Assembly (NCBI GenBank): GCA_041695325.1
Contig: JBGFRC010000042.1
Span: 1 to 36,361 of the forward strand
Length of the DNA stretch: 36,361 nt
Reading direction: 5' to 3'
DNA from: SURF-13 sp041695325
Lineage (GTDB): Bacteria; Pseudomonadota; Gammaproteobacteria; SURF-13
Shown: positions 8,902 to 17,235 of the stretch, piece after piece
Position numbering within the stretch: position 1 is the first letter of the stretch
Layout of the letters: every line of letters starts with the position of its first letter
The notes under the pieces: generated by a model
Told to the model about the DNA's origin: nothing
What the model saw: the letters and a program-made list of their open reading frames with translations, nothing else
Database searches by the model: none
Translations under genes and position numbers: made by a program

Positions 8902-9654
8902 ATGAAGCGAAGCTCACCATTGATCCTTCTGGCCTTGCTGGGCGCCGTGTGGCTGAGCGGCTGCGCCAGCATCCAGCCGCAGCAGTTATATGAAGACGAG
9001 GAGCCGGTCTATCCCGATCCGTTGGAAGGGTTTAACCGCGCCATGTACGCCTTTAACGACGGCGTGGACAAGGTCATCCTGCGCCCCCTCGCCACGGGCT
9101 ACCAGGCCGTGATGCCGCAGACGGCGCGCACCGGGGTGTCCAATTTCTTCAACAACCTTGCCTATCCCATCGTCGTCATCAATACCTTCCTGCAAGGCAA
9201 ATTCGCGCAGGGGGCGGAGGATTTGCAGCGCTTCATCTACAATTCCACTTTCGGCCTCGCTGGACTGCTCGACGTCGCCACGCCGATGGGCTTGCAGGCC
9301 CACAACGAGGACTTCGGCCAGACCCTGGGTTACTGGGGCGTGGGCGGAGGCGCGTATATCGTGCTGCCGCTGCTGGGGCCGAGCACGCTGCGCGACACCG
9401 TCGGCCTGATCCCGGACTACTATGCCAACGCGTTGCATCATTATGATGACGTCAGCACGCGCAACGCGCTCATCGCCCTGCGCGTGACAGACCGGCGCTC
9501 GCGCCTGCTGGCCGCGAGCCGCATCGTGGACGAGCAGCTTGATCCCTACGCCTTTGTGCGCGACGCCTATCTGCAACGGCGCGAAAGCCTGGTCAAGGAC
9601 CAGCCGCCGCAGAAGAAAGGCTCACCATTCGAGGAACAACCCGACAATAATTGA
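8902..9654 (+). CDS. mlaA: MlaA (VacJ) phospholipid-transport lipoprotein
   Basis: Outer-membrane lipoprotein that removes misplaced phospholipids from the outer leaflet and passes them to the Mla retrograde system. The 250-residue product has a lipoprotein signal with lipobox LSGC (Cys21). Family signatures follow: DPLEGFNRAMYAFND, FFNNLAYP, DLQRFIYNSTFG, EDFGQTLGYWGVG and LPLLGPS. No other mla gene is nearby. The last residues (PFEEQPDNN) and the stop codon lie in a unit that is tandemly repeated downstream, so the natural C-terminus may have been reshaped by the repeat. Confidence 0.95.
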   Translation: MKRSSPLILLALLGAVWLSGCASIQPQQLYEDEEPVYPDPLEGFNRAMYAFNDGVDKVILRPLATGYQAVMPQTARTGVSNFFNNLAYPIVVINTFLQGKFAQGAEDLQRFIYNSTFGLAGLLDVATPMGLQAHNEDFGQTLGYWGVGGGAYIVLPLLGPSTLRDTVGLIPDYYANALHHYDDVSTRNALIALRVTDRRSRLLAASRIVDEQLDPYAFVRDAYLQRRESLVKDQPPQKKGSPFEEQPDNN

Positions 9655-10071
9655 CGTGTTGCCCGGCCGTCCCTGGCGTCGCTACAGCAGCACTCAGCAC
9701 CCCCAGCCCGTACCTCCATGTACCGGCGCTCGCCGCTGTGCGGCTCGCCCATTCGAGGAACAACCCGACAATAATTGACGTGTTGCCCGGCCGTCCCTGG
9801 CATCGCTACAGCAGCACTCAGCACCCCCAGCCCGTACCTCCATGTACCCCCGCCGATGGTGTCGTCATGTTCAGCGGCGCTTTGCAGCACTCAGCACCCC
9901 CAGCCCGTACCTCCATGTACCGGCGCTCGCCGCTGTGCGGCTCGCCCATTCGAGGAACAACCCGACAATAATTGACGTGTTGCCTGGCCGTCCCTGGCTT
10001 CACTTTATCTTGAGCTATGACCTTCGGCCGGTGCGTCCATGTACCGGCGTTCGCCGCTTACGCGGCTCGCC
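9625..10071. repeat. tandem repeat array spanning the mlaA end, the gap and the der end
   Basis: This fills the 360 bp between the convergent genes mlaA and der. Copy 1 runs 9625-9748 (124 bp). Copy 2 runs 9749-9945, lengthened by about 73 bp through an internal duplication of the CACTCAGCACCCCCAGCCC segment. Copy 3 starts at 9946 and decays after about 50 bp into a variant ending at 10071. Each copy begins with the last codons of mlaA (FEEQPDNN) and its TGA. Each full copy ends with a block starting TCCATGTACCGGCG that contains imperfect CG-rich dyads. The der-side copy (10036-10071) encodes the last residues of Der. There are no spacers or Cas genes, so it is not CRISPR. Confidence 0.85.
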
Positions 10072-11397
10072 AGCGGCGCGTTTTTCATAAGGATTCTCGC
10101 TGCTGGTGAACTCCAGACGCACCGGGGTTCCGGTCAATTTGAATGCCTGCGCGAAACATCTCATCAGGTAACGCTGATACGCAGGCGGCGTCTGGCGCGC
10201 GGGCGGGTTGCCGTGGATCACGATGCGCGGCGGATGGCGGCCGCCCTGGTGCGCGTAACGCAGCTTGATGCGCCGGCCGCGCACCAGCGGCGGCTGATAG
10301 CCCTGCACCGCCTGCTCCAATACACGCGTCAATTGTGCGGTGGGCAGTTCCTTCGCCGCGGAAAGGTGGCTGCGGTTGACCGAGCTCCATAAATCCTCCA
10401 CCCCCGTGCCGCGCAACGCGGAGACAAAATGCGTCCTGGCGAATTTCACAAACGCCATGCGCTCCAGTTCGCGCTTGACCAGCGCGCGCTGATCGGCATC
10501 GGCGGCGTCCCACTTATTCACCGCGATTACCAGGGCGCGGCCCGCCTCGGCGATGAAACCGGCCAGGTGCAGGTCCTGATCGCTCACGCCTTGCAGCGCA
10601 TCCAGCACCAGTATCACCACCTGCGCCTCGGCGACGGCTTGCAGGGTTTTTATCACGCTGAGCTTCTCGATGCCTACGCCCACGCGCCCCTTGCGCCGCA
10701 CGCCCGCGGTGTCCACCAGCGTGTAGCGCCTACCCTTGCGTTGCAGGGGAATATGGATGCTGTCGCGCGTGGTGCCGGGCTGGTCATACACCAGCACGCG
10801 CTCTTCGCCCAGCAGGCGATTCACCAGCGTGGACTTGCCCACGTTGGGCCGGCCGGCGATGGCGATTCTGATACCGTATTCTTCGGCCAGAACCGCTTCC
10901 GCCGCCCCCGGCAAAAAACCGGCCGCGCGCCGCATCAACTCCGCCACGCCCGTACCGTGCGCCGCTGAGATGGGCAACGGCTCTCCCAATCCCAGCGCGT
11001 GAAATTCGGCCGCCGCCTGATGCGGCTCCAGTCCCTCGCATTTATTGACCGCCAGAATTACCGGCTTGCCGCTGCGGCGCAGGCGCAGCGCGATGTCGCG
11101 GTCAGCCGCGGTCAATCCCGCGCGCGCGTCCACCAGGAACAGAATCAGGTCGGACTCCGCCACCGCGCGCCAGGTCTGTTCCGCCGCCAGGCTCTCGATC
11201 CCCTCCTGCTGTAGCGCCAATCCCCCGGTGTCCACCGCCAGATAAGGTTTTTCGCCGGTGCGGCCCTCGCCATAGAGGCGGTCGCGCGTGAGCCCGGGCA
11301 CACCGGCCACCAGAGCGTCGCGCGTGCGCGTGAGCCGGTTGAACAGAGTGGACTTGCCGACGTTGGGCCGGCCGACGAGAGCGATGATGGGTTTCAT
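10015..11397 (-). CDS. der: ribosome-assembly GTPase Der (EngA)
   Basis: Essential double GTPase needed for 50S subunit maturation. Two G domains follow each other: P-loop GRPNVGKST at 9-17 with DTGG and NKCE, then GRPNVGKST at 182-190 with DTAG and NKWD. A C-terminal KH-like domain ends with the family stretch RLEFTSSENPYEKR. After this the protein continues with about 20 basic residues (AAGEPRKRRTPVHGRTGRRS) encoded by the repeat array, probably a neutral or RNA-binding tail. The start is ATG at 11397. It is preceded by hairpin element B and the tail ACTGTCTCT, with no clear Shine-Dalgarno. It is last in the yfgM-bamB-der group. Confidence 0.97.
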   Translation of the reverse strand: MKPIIALVGRPNVGKSTLFNRLTRTRDALVAGVPGLTRDRLYGEGRTGEKPYLAVDTGGLALQQEGIESLAAEQTWRAVAESDLILFLVDARAGLTAADRDIALRLRRSGKPVILAVNKCEGLEPHQAAAEFHALGLGEPLPISAAHGTGVAELMRRAAGFLPGAAEAVLAEEYGIRIAIAGRPNVGKSTLVNRLLGEERVLVYDQPGTTRDSIHIPLQRKGRRYTLVDTAGVRRKGRVGVGIEKLSVIKTLQAVAEAQVVILVLDALQGVSDQDLHLAGFIAEAGRALVIAVNKWDAADADQRALVKRELERMAFVKFARTHFVSALRGTGVEDLWSSVNRSHLSAAKELPTAQLTRVLEQAVQGYQPPLVRGRRIKLRYAHQGGRHPPRIVIHGNPPARQTPPAYQRYLMRCFAQAFKLTGTPVRLEFTSSENPYEKRAAGEPRKRRTPVHGRTGRRS

Positions 11398-11482
11398 AGA
11401 GACAGTTGCGAGTGGCTAGGGGCTAGTAGCGAGTGAAGCCATGATTCTATCCTCGCTACTCGCCACTCGCTACTCGCTACTT
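11398..11482 (-). repeat. heptamer hairpin element, copy B (bamB-der gap)
   Basis: Arms 11403-11433 and 11452-11482 (31 nt each) consist of imperfect 7-bp AGTAGCG/CGCTACT repeats and are largely complementary, with an 18-nt loop. In transcript sense the left arm begins within the last codons of bamB (the AAG TAG stop is part of the repeat). The right arm ends in ACTGTCTCT directly before the der ATG. Confidence 0.87.
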
Positions 11483-12631
11483 GTTTGGCAATACGAACGC
11501 CGCAAGCACACCGCCCTTGCCATTGACGTAAAGTACATTGTCCGCGGCCACGGGCGTTGCGATGACGCCGTTGTCATCCACGCGCGTGCGCGCGACGAAT
11601 CGGCCGTCATCGCGCGCCATCCAGTGCAGATAACCCTCGAAGTCGCCCACGGCGATATGCTCGCCCACCACCACCGGCGCGCCGAGAGCGCGCGCGCGCA
11701 GCTTGTCCTGTTTCCACAACGAGTGGCCGTCGCGCCGGTCCAGCGCGTACACCTGGCTTTGCGCGTCCGTCACGTAGACGTAGCGCTCATCCACCGCGAT
11801 GCCAGCGTGCGAGGAAAGCTCGCGCGTCCACAGTATTTGCCCGCTGTCCGCCTGCACCGCGGCGATGCGCCCCTGGAAGCTTGCCGCGTACACTACGCCG
11901 TCGTATTCCTGCGGATCGCCGCTGATGTCCACCAGACGCTCCAGTTCCGTGCGGCCGCGCGGCTCGGCGATCGCCGTCTCCCACAGCAGCTTGCCTTCCT
12001 GCAGCGACACCGCTGCCAGCTTACCGTTGGCGAAACCGGCGATCACCTTGTCGCCCACGATGAGCGGCGCGCTGGTGGAACGCAGGGTCAGCGCGGGGGC
12101 CGCGCTGTCGTACACCCAGATGCGCGCGCCGTCCGCGGCGCTCAGGCCGGACAGCTGCCCGTCCACGCAGCGCACCACGACCACGCCGTGCGCCACGCGC
12201 GGCGGGGACAATACTTCGCTCGATACGCGCGCGCGCCACGTCACGCCGCCTTTATTCTCATCCAGCGCCACCACCTCGGCTTCATTGGTGCCGACCAGCG
12301 CCAGTCCCGCGCCGCTCCCCACGCCTCCGGCGAGCAATGCCTTGACGTCCGTCTCCCACAGACGCTGGCCACGCGCGGCGTCAAACGCGCTCACCCGCCC
12401 TTCGCGCGCCGCGGCGATTATCCTGCCGTTCGCCAACGCGGGCGCGAGCTTCACGTAATATTTATCCGCGCCCGAACCGGCGCGATTGGTCCACAGAGCC
12501 TTTACATCGAGCGTGACTTGCAGCGCCGGCAACGGCGCGGGGGGCTCGGCATTGCTTTTGCCGGCGAAATAATCCGTAACCTTGGCGCAGCCCGTGAGCA
12601 GCAAGGCGCCGAGTATGAGCAAACGCTTCAC
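11477..12631 (-). CDS. bamB: outer-membrane assembly lipoprotein BamB
   Basis: Lipoprotein subunit of the BAM complex that inserts beta-barrel proteins into the outer membrane. The 384-residue product has a lipoprotein signal with lipobox LTGC (Cys15) followed by repeated WxxxL/G-type PQQ-like blades (for example LWETDVKALL, LWKQDKLRA, WMARDDGRFV), predicting the eight-bladed propeller. Its ATG overlaps the yfgM stop by 4 nt. The terminal AAG TAG comes from hairpin element B, so the true ancestral C-terminus may differ by a residue or two. Confidence 0.95.
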   Translation of the reverse strand: MKRLLILGALLLTGCAKVTDYFAGKSNAEPPAPLPALQVTLDVKALWTNRAGSGADKYYVKLAPALANGRIIAAAREGRVSAFDAARGQRLWETDVKALLAGGVGSGAGLALVGTNEAEVVALDENKGGVTWRARVSSEVLSPPRVAHGVVVVRCVDGQLSGLSAADGARIWVYDSAAPALTLRSTSAPLIVGDKVIAGFANGKLAAVSLQEGKLLWETAIAEPRGRTELERLVDISGDPQEYDGVVYAASFQGRIAAVQADSGQILWTRELSSHAGIAVDERYVYVTDAQSQVYALDRRDGHSLWKQDKLRARALGAPVVVGEHIAVGDFEGYLHWMARDDGRFVARTRVDDNGVIATPVAADNVLYVNGKGGVLAAFVLPNK

Positions 12632-13263
12632 GGGGCGGCGCCCAAATCATCCAGCTTCATCTGCAACAAAGCCTTGTGCCCGCTCTCCGGCGCAAGTTGG
12701 GCCAGGGCGCGCTGATAGCTGGCGCGCGCCGCGGCTGGCTGATTGAGGGCAAGATGGATGTCGCCGCGCAGCTCTTCATAGTGCGCGGCGAAGGCGCCGC
12801 CCTTGACGGATTCAATCAGGCTGAGGGCGGCGCTCTCTTCATCCCGCTCCAGCATCACGCGCGCCAGCCGCAAGCGCGCGATGTGTTTGATCTCCGGTTG
12901 ATCGGCGTTATCGAACGCCCATTGCAAGTACTGTCTGGCGCTGGCGTTGTCTCCTTGATCCACCTTGATTTTGGCCTGAACCAGAGCGGCGAACACCGCG
13001 TAAGGCGTGCGCGCATACTGCCCCTGGATGCGCGCGGCGCGTTGCAGCGCGACCTCCTGCTGGTCCTGCTCCAGATCTTCGATCAGTCGCTGGTACTCCA
13101 CCGAAGCGGCTTCGGCTTGTGTTTTTTCGTGGTCGCGCCAGGCCCACAGGGCAAACACCAAGGCGAGGCCGATCACCACCCCGGCGCTTGCCGCCTTGCC
13201 GTTTTCCTTCAACCATTTTTTTACGGCTTCAATCTGTTGCTGTTCCGTTTCGTACAGTTCCAT
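12628..13263 (-). CDS. yfgM: YfgM-like periplasmic TPR protein (inner-membrane anchored)
   Basis: YfgM works with PpiD at the SecYEG translocon as an ancillary chaperone. The start MELYETEQQQIEAVKKWLKE matches the family and is preceded by AGGAG 9 nt upstream of the ATG at 13263; longer in-frame starts run into upstream repeats. The 211-residue product has one membrane segment at about 25-42 and then TPR-like helices (IQGQYARTPYAVFAALVQAK, ARQYLQWAFDNADQPE, LRGDIHLALNQPAAARASYQ). It overlaps bamB by 4 nt. It normally follows hisS directly; here the ccm block lies between. Confidence 0.92.
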   Translation of the reverse strand: MELYETEQQQIEAVKKWLKENGKAASAGVVIGLALVFALWAWRDHEKTQAEAASVEYQRLIEDLEQDQQEVALQRAARIQGQYARTPYAVFAALVQAKIKVDQGDNASARQYLQWAFDNADQPEIKHIARLRLARVMLERDEESAALSLIESVKGGAFAAHYEELRGDIHLALNQPAAARASYQRALAQLAPESGHKALLQMKLDDLGAAP

Positions 13264-13289
13264 AAACGTCATCTCCTGGATACTTTCTT

Positions 13290-13397
13290 TCCTCCTCTTT
13301 CCCGCAGTTGCAGGAGAGGGATGGGGAGAGGCACTTTTCAAAGGCGCCTTCCTACTCCCCCTCTCCTGCTTATGCGGGAGAGGGATGGGGAGAGGGT
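13290..13397. repeat. GGGAGAGG-type palindromic repeats, two tandem copies (ccmI-yfgM gap)
   Basis: Two successive copies of a sequence reading (G)GGAGAGGGATGGGGAGAGG occur around 13311-13331 and 13376-13396. Around the second, 13359-13384 forms an 11-bp stem (CCCTCTCCTGC against GCGGGAGAGGG, one wobble pair) with a TTAT loop. The first copy pairs less well with the preceding CCTCTTTCCCGCA. Similar palindromes are common between genes in many proteobacteria. Here they fill most of the 142 bp between ccmI and yfgM. A related copy lies at 29153-29210. Confidence 0.75.
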
Positions 13398-13405
13398 TCC
13401 TTAAA

Positions 13406-14269
13406 TCACGGCGCTTGCCTGGCCGCTGCGCCTTGCGCGGCGCGCGCCTCGGCCTCGGCGATACCCTGCCGGATCACCTTCACCCCTTCCATGTCATCCG
13501 GTATCAGCTTTTCCAGCCGGCGCCAGATGGTCACGGCGCTTCGATACTCCCCGTCTTGAAACGCGGCCATGCCGGTAAACCACAGAGCCTTGGGTTGGTC
13601 AGGATCGAGCCGCAAAGTTTTCTCGAACAAATCCGCCGACTGCCGCGTGATGCGCTGCTCCGGAGACCCTAGCACAACGGCCTCGGCGTAATCGGCCAGC
13701 AAGTCGGGATTACCGTCCACCAGCGGCATCGCCTTGGCGTAAGCGTCGCGCGCGTCCGCGTAGCGCTGCATCACGCTGTACGAGCGCGCCAGCATCAGCC
13801 AGCCTTCGCTGTCGGCGGGATGCTCCTTCAGCCGCTGCTCCAGCCGCTGCACCATCATCTGCGGGAAAAACTCTCCCTCCGCGCCGCCCGCCTGCGCCAT
13901 GGGGTTTTCGCGCACGTGATCCAATTGCAGGTACAGCGCTGCGCTGAGCACGGGCACGGCCAGCGCAATGACCACGGCGGTCGCGCGTCCGCTCGGCTTG
14001 CCGGCGGGTGCGGCGTGTTTTTCCACCGCGCCGGAGACGTCCTCCAGCAACCTGCGTTGCAGATCACACGCCGCCTGCTCAAACTGATCCCGGCTGAGAT
14101 TCCCCGCGGCCAGATCATTCTCCAGCTCGGTGAGTTGATCCCGGTAAATCCCGGCGTTCAGCGCGTCGCGTTTCACCGTCGCCTGTTGCTCGCGCCGCAG
14201 CAGCGGCGGCAATAAAAAGGCCAGCGCGATGATAAGCATCAGCGCGGCCACAAACCAGAATGCACTCAT
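13406..14269 (-). CDS. ccmI: cytochrome c maturation protein CcmI (CycH-like, TPR)
   Basis: Apocytochrome chaperone that presents apocytochrome c to CcmF/H for haem ligation. It has 287 residues from the ATG at 14269, which overlaps the ccmH stop by 4 nt; an upstream in-frame extension would lie inside ccmH and is rejected. An N-terminal membrane helix (FWFVAALMLIIALAFLLPPL) is followed by a cytoplasmic loop, a second helix near residues 95-113 and a periplasmic TPR domain (WLMLARSYSVMQRYADARDAY and onward). It is the last gene of the ccm operon. Confidence 0.93.
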   Translation of the reverse strand: MSAFWFVAALMLIIALAFLLPPLLRREQQATVKRDALNAGIYRDQLTELENDLAAGNLSRDQFEQAACDLQRRLLEDVSGAVEKHAAPAGKPSGRATAVVIALAVPVLSAALYLQLDHVRENPMAQAGGAEGEFFPQMMVQRLEQRLKEHPADSEGWLMLARSYSVMQRYADARDAYAKAMPLVDGNPDLLADYAEAVVLGSPEQRITRQSADLFEKTLRLDPDQPKALWFTGMAAFQDGEYRSAVTIWRRLEKLIPDDMEGVKVIRQGIAEAEARAAQGAAARQAP

Positions 14270-14730
14270 CCCTTGCCCTCGTCTCCCGCTCCGTGCAGCA
14301 GCGCCGCCAGCTTCTCCCGTTCGCCGGCCGACAACGGCGCGTTGCTCACGCGCATGCGGCGGCGCGCCATGTACGCCACGAGCAGTCCGCCGCCCAGCGC
14401 CATGAGCACGAACGGCCCGAACCACAGCGCCACGGTGGCGGGCTTGAGCGGCGGACGGAAACGCACGAAGTCGCCGTAGCGGGCGGTCAGATAATTCATG
14501 ATTTCCTGGTCGGTCTTGCCCTGCTCCAGCATGGCGCGCACCTGGTTGCGCAAATCCTTGGCCAGATCGGCGTGCGAATCGGCGATGCTTTCATTCTGGC
14601 ACACCAGGCAGCGCAGCTCGGAGGTGAGCGCCCGGTAGCGCGCCTCCAGCTTCTCGTCTTGCGGCACGGGTGCGGCGGCCCACAAGGAAAACGCGCACAG
14701 CAACAGGCAAACGGCGAGAACGCTTTTCAT
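14266..14730 (-). CDS. ccmH: cytochrome c maturation protein CcmH (CcmH/CycL/NrfF family)
   Basis: Thiol-disulfide protein of the haem ligation complex. It has 154 residues with a signal peptide (to about residue 20), the signature LRCLVCQ (Cys41 and Cys44) and a membrane helix near 104-123. The C-terminal TPR part that E. coli fuses to CcmH is encoded separately here as ccmI. It overlaps ccmG and ccmI by 4 nt on each side. Confidence 0.95.
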   Translation of the reverse strand: MKSVLAVCLLLCAFSLWAAAPVPQDEKLEARYRALTSELRCLVCQNESIADSHADLAKDLRNQVRAMLEQGKTDQEIMNYLTARYGDFVRFRPPLKPATVALWFGPFVLMALGGGLLVAYMARRRMRVSNAPLSAGEREKLAALLHGAGDEGKG

Positions 14731-15254
14731 CCTTGCAGCTTCCTTATCAGCGGCAACACGGTGTTTTTCAGACTGTCCTCGGTAAGCGGGCCGATCACCT
14801 TGTAGCGGATCACGCCCTCGCGGTCTATGACGTAAGTTTCTGGCACGCCGTACACGCCGTAGTCTATGCCCACCTTGCCCTGTTCATCAAACGCGCTTGC
14901 CACGTAGGGATTGCCGAGGCCGTTGAGCCAGCGCAAGGCATCCTCGCGCGCATCCTTGTAGTTGAGACCGTAGATCGGCACCTGCCCGCTCCGCGCCAGC
15001 TCCACTAGCAGCGGGTGCTCTTCGCGGCAGGCGTCGCACCACGAGGCCCACACGTTGAGCAGGGTGACTTGCCCCAGCAAATCCTTGCGCGCAATTTGCT
15101 TGCCGGCGTCGTGCAGCAGCGGCAAGGTGAATTCCGGCGCGGGCTTGTCTATCAGCGGTGAGGGCACCTCGCGCGGATTGAGATAAAGCCCGGCCCAGAG
15201 CAACACCACTAGTAAAACGAATATCCCCAGCGGGGCGAGATAGCGCGCCTTCAT
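14727..15254 (-). CDS. ccmG: thiol:disulfide interchange protein CcmG (DsbE)
   Basis: Membrane-anchored periplasmic thioredoxin that keeps apocytochrome haem-binding cysteines reduced. It has 175 residues from the ATG at 15254; a longer frame reaching into ccmF is not used. An N-terminal anchor (8-25) precedes the thioredoxin fold with active site WCDAC (Cys73 and Cys76) and the cis-proline segment GVPETYVID. The Asp in the CXXC centre is unusual compared with the Pro, Val or Ser often found there. It follows ccmF by 4 bp. Confidence 0.95.
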   Translation of the reverse strand: MKARYLAPLGIFVLLVVLLWAGLYLNPREVPSPLIDKPAPEFTLPLLHDAGKQIARKDLLGQVTLLNVWASWCDACREEHPLLVELARSGQVPIYGLNYKDAREDALRWLNGLGNPYVASAFDEQGKVGIDYGVYGVPETYVIDREGVIRYKVIGPLTEDSLKNTVLPLIRKLQG

Positions 15255-15258
15255 GAGA

Positions 15259-17235
15259 TCACCGCGCCAACGCGGTTTGAGCGGCGTAATCCGGCGCGCG
15301 GCGCGTGGCCAGGCGGTAGCGCCGATCGGTCGCGGCAAGCAGCCCGCCGAAGAACATCAGCAGCGTCCCCATCCAGATCCACTGCACGAATGGCTTGTAA
15401 TACAGGCGCAGGCTCCACGCCTCGCCGCTCACCGGCTCGCCCAGCGCAACGTACAGGTGGCGCAGGAACCCCGCCTCGATGTCCGCCTCGGTGGTGGGGT
15501 CGCGCTGCACCAGGTGCACGCGCTTCTGCGGGCGCATCACCACTATCTCCTTGCCGTTTTTGCTCACTTGCACCACGCCCTCCTTGGCCTGATAGTTGGG
15601 CCCGGTCACGTCGCGCACGCCGTCGAACCTGAAGTTGTAACCGGCCATCTGCACGCTTTGACCGGGCTCCATGCGCAGCTCTTTTTCCTGGCTATAGCCG
15701 CCGGAGATGCACACGCCGAGCGCGAATGCCGCCACGCCGAGGTGCGCGAATAACATGCCGTAATAACCGCGCGGAATAGCGGCCAGCCCCCGCGCCAGGC
15801 CGGAGAGGCCATTGCGCCCGGCTACGTCCCACAGGTTCTTGAGGCTGGAGCTGATGATCCACAGCGCCATGAACAGTCCCAGGCTGATCAGGGGCGACCA
15901 CTTGCCCATCACCACCGGCAACAGCAACGCGGTGACCACGCTCACCATAAGCGCCCAGCGCAAGCGCGTCCACAATTCCGGCACGCTGGCCTGCTTCCAG
16001 CGCGCGACGGGGCCGACGCCCATGAGAAAGATCACCGGCGTCATGAGCGGTATAAAAATGGAATTAAAATAGGGCGGCCCGACAGAAATCTTGCCCAGCC
16101 CCAGCGCGTCCACAATCAACGGGTACAGGGTGCCGAGCAACACGCTGGCCGAGGCCACCGCCAGCAGCACGTTGTTGCCGAGCAGCATCGCCTCGCGCGA
16201 CACCAGCGCGAAATCGCCGCCCAGACCCACGCGCGGCGCGCGCCAGGCATAGAGCGCAAGCGAAATGCCCACCACCACACCGAGGAAAAGCAGTATGAAC
16301 AGGCCGCGTTCCGGATCGGTGGCGAAGGCGTGCACCGAGGTGAGCACACCGGAGCGTACCAGGAAGGTACCGAGCAGCGAGAGCGAGAACGCAAGTATCG
16401 CCAGCAGCACGGTCCAGCTCTTGAAGCCGCCGCGCTTTTCCGTCACCGCGAGGGAATGGATCAACGCGGTGCCCATGAGCCACGGTATGAACGAAGCGTT
16501 TTCCACCGGATCCCAGAACCACCAGCCGCCCCAGCCCAGCTCGTAATAGGCCCACCAGCTACCGAGCGCGATGCCGATGGTCAGAAACATCCACGCCACC
16601 GTGGTCCACGGGCGCGACCAGCGCGCCCAGGCGGCGTCCAGCTTGCCGCCCAGCAAGGCCGCGATAGCGAAGCTGAACGCGACGGAAAATCCGACGTAGC
16701 CCATATACAGCATGGGCGGGTGCACGATGAGGCCGAAGTCTTGCAACAGCGGGTTGAGCTCGCGTCCTTCAACCGCAGCGGGTAACAGGCGCTCGAACGG
16801 ATTGGAGGTGAGCAGCATGAACAGCAGAAAACCGACGCTGACGAATCCCATCACGCCCAGCACGCGGGCCACGAACTCCTGCGGCAGATTGCGGCTGAAA
16901 AACGACACCGCCACCATCCAGCCACTCAGGGTAAACGCCCACAACAGCAGCGAGCCTTCGTGCGCGCCCCAGACCGCGGTGACGCGGTAATACCAGGGCA
17001 TGGCGGAGTGGGAGTTGTTCGCCACGTAAAGCAGCGAGAAATCGTTAGCGGCGAAGGCCTGGGTGAGACAGGCAAAGGCCACGAACAAAAACACGAACTG
17101 CGCGCGCGCCGCGGGCCGCGCCACCGCCATCCAGGACGGAATGCCACGCACCGCGCCCGCCAGGGGCAGGATGGTTTGCACCAGGGCGACGCCAAGCGCG
17201 ATGATGAGCGCGAAATGGCCGATCTCGGGTATCAT
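15259..17235 (-). CDS. ccmF: haem lyase CcmF
   Basis: Large polytopic haem-handling protein that ligates haem to apocytochrome c. It has 658 residues, the usual length, with many membrane helices. The tryptophan-rich WWD motif (WGGWWFWDP, 235-243), VHPPMLYMG near 171 and the periplasmic C-terminal domain are present. The ATG at 17235 overlaps the ccmE stop by 4 nt. Confidence 0.98.
   Translation of the reverse strand: MIPEIGHFALIIALGVALVQTILPLAGAVRGIPSWMAVARPAARAQFVFLFVAFACLTQAFAANDFSLLYVANNSHSAMPWYYRVTAVWGAHEGSLLLWAFTLSGWMVAVSFFSRNLPQEFVARVLGVMGFVSVGFLLFMLLTSNPFERLLPAAVEGRELNPLLQDFGLIVHPPMLYMGYVGFSVAFSFAIAALLGGKLDAAWARWSRPWTTVAWMFLTIGIALGSWWAYYELGWGGWWFWDPVENASFIPWLMGTALIHSLAVTEKRGGFKSWTVLLAILAFSLSLLGTFLVRSGVLTSVHAFATDPERGLFILLFLGVVVGISLALYAWRAPRVGLGGDFALVSREAMLLGNNVLLAVASASVLLGTLYPLIVDALGLGKISVGPPYFNSIFIPLMTPVIFLMGVGPVARWKQASVPELWTRLRWALMVSVVTALLLPVVMGKWSPLISLGLFMALWIISSSLKNLWDVAGRNGLSGLARGLAAIPRGYYGMLFAHLGVAAFALGVCISGGYSQEKELRMEPGQSVQMAGYNFRFDGVRDVTGPNYQAKEGVVQVSKNGKEIVVMRPQKRVHLVQRDPTTEADIEAGFLRHLYVALGEPVSGEAWSLRLYYKPFVQWIWMGTLLMFFGGLLAATDRRYRLATRRAPDYAAQTALAR

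Noticed and set aside
9539..9975. Small frames ending in PFEEQPDNN downstream of mlaA
   Set aside because: They arise because the tandem repeat copies the mlaA end; they have no start signals of their own.
9625..10071. CRISPR array
   Set aside because: Repeat units are 124 bp or longer, directly abutting or internally duplicated, without unique spacers of regular length and without cas genes.
11441..12715. A 424-residue plus-strand frame opposite bamB
   Set aside because: Composition is biased to Arg, His and Ala, no domain is visible and bamB on the other strand is certain.
14270..14425. Longer ccmI start inside ccmH
   Set aside because: The extra 52 residues are Arg/Gly/Ala-rich antisense-like sequence inside ccmH, whereas the ATG at 14269 gives the family start MSAFWFV and a 4-nt overlap.
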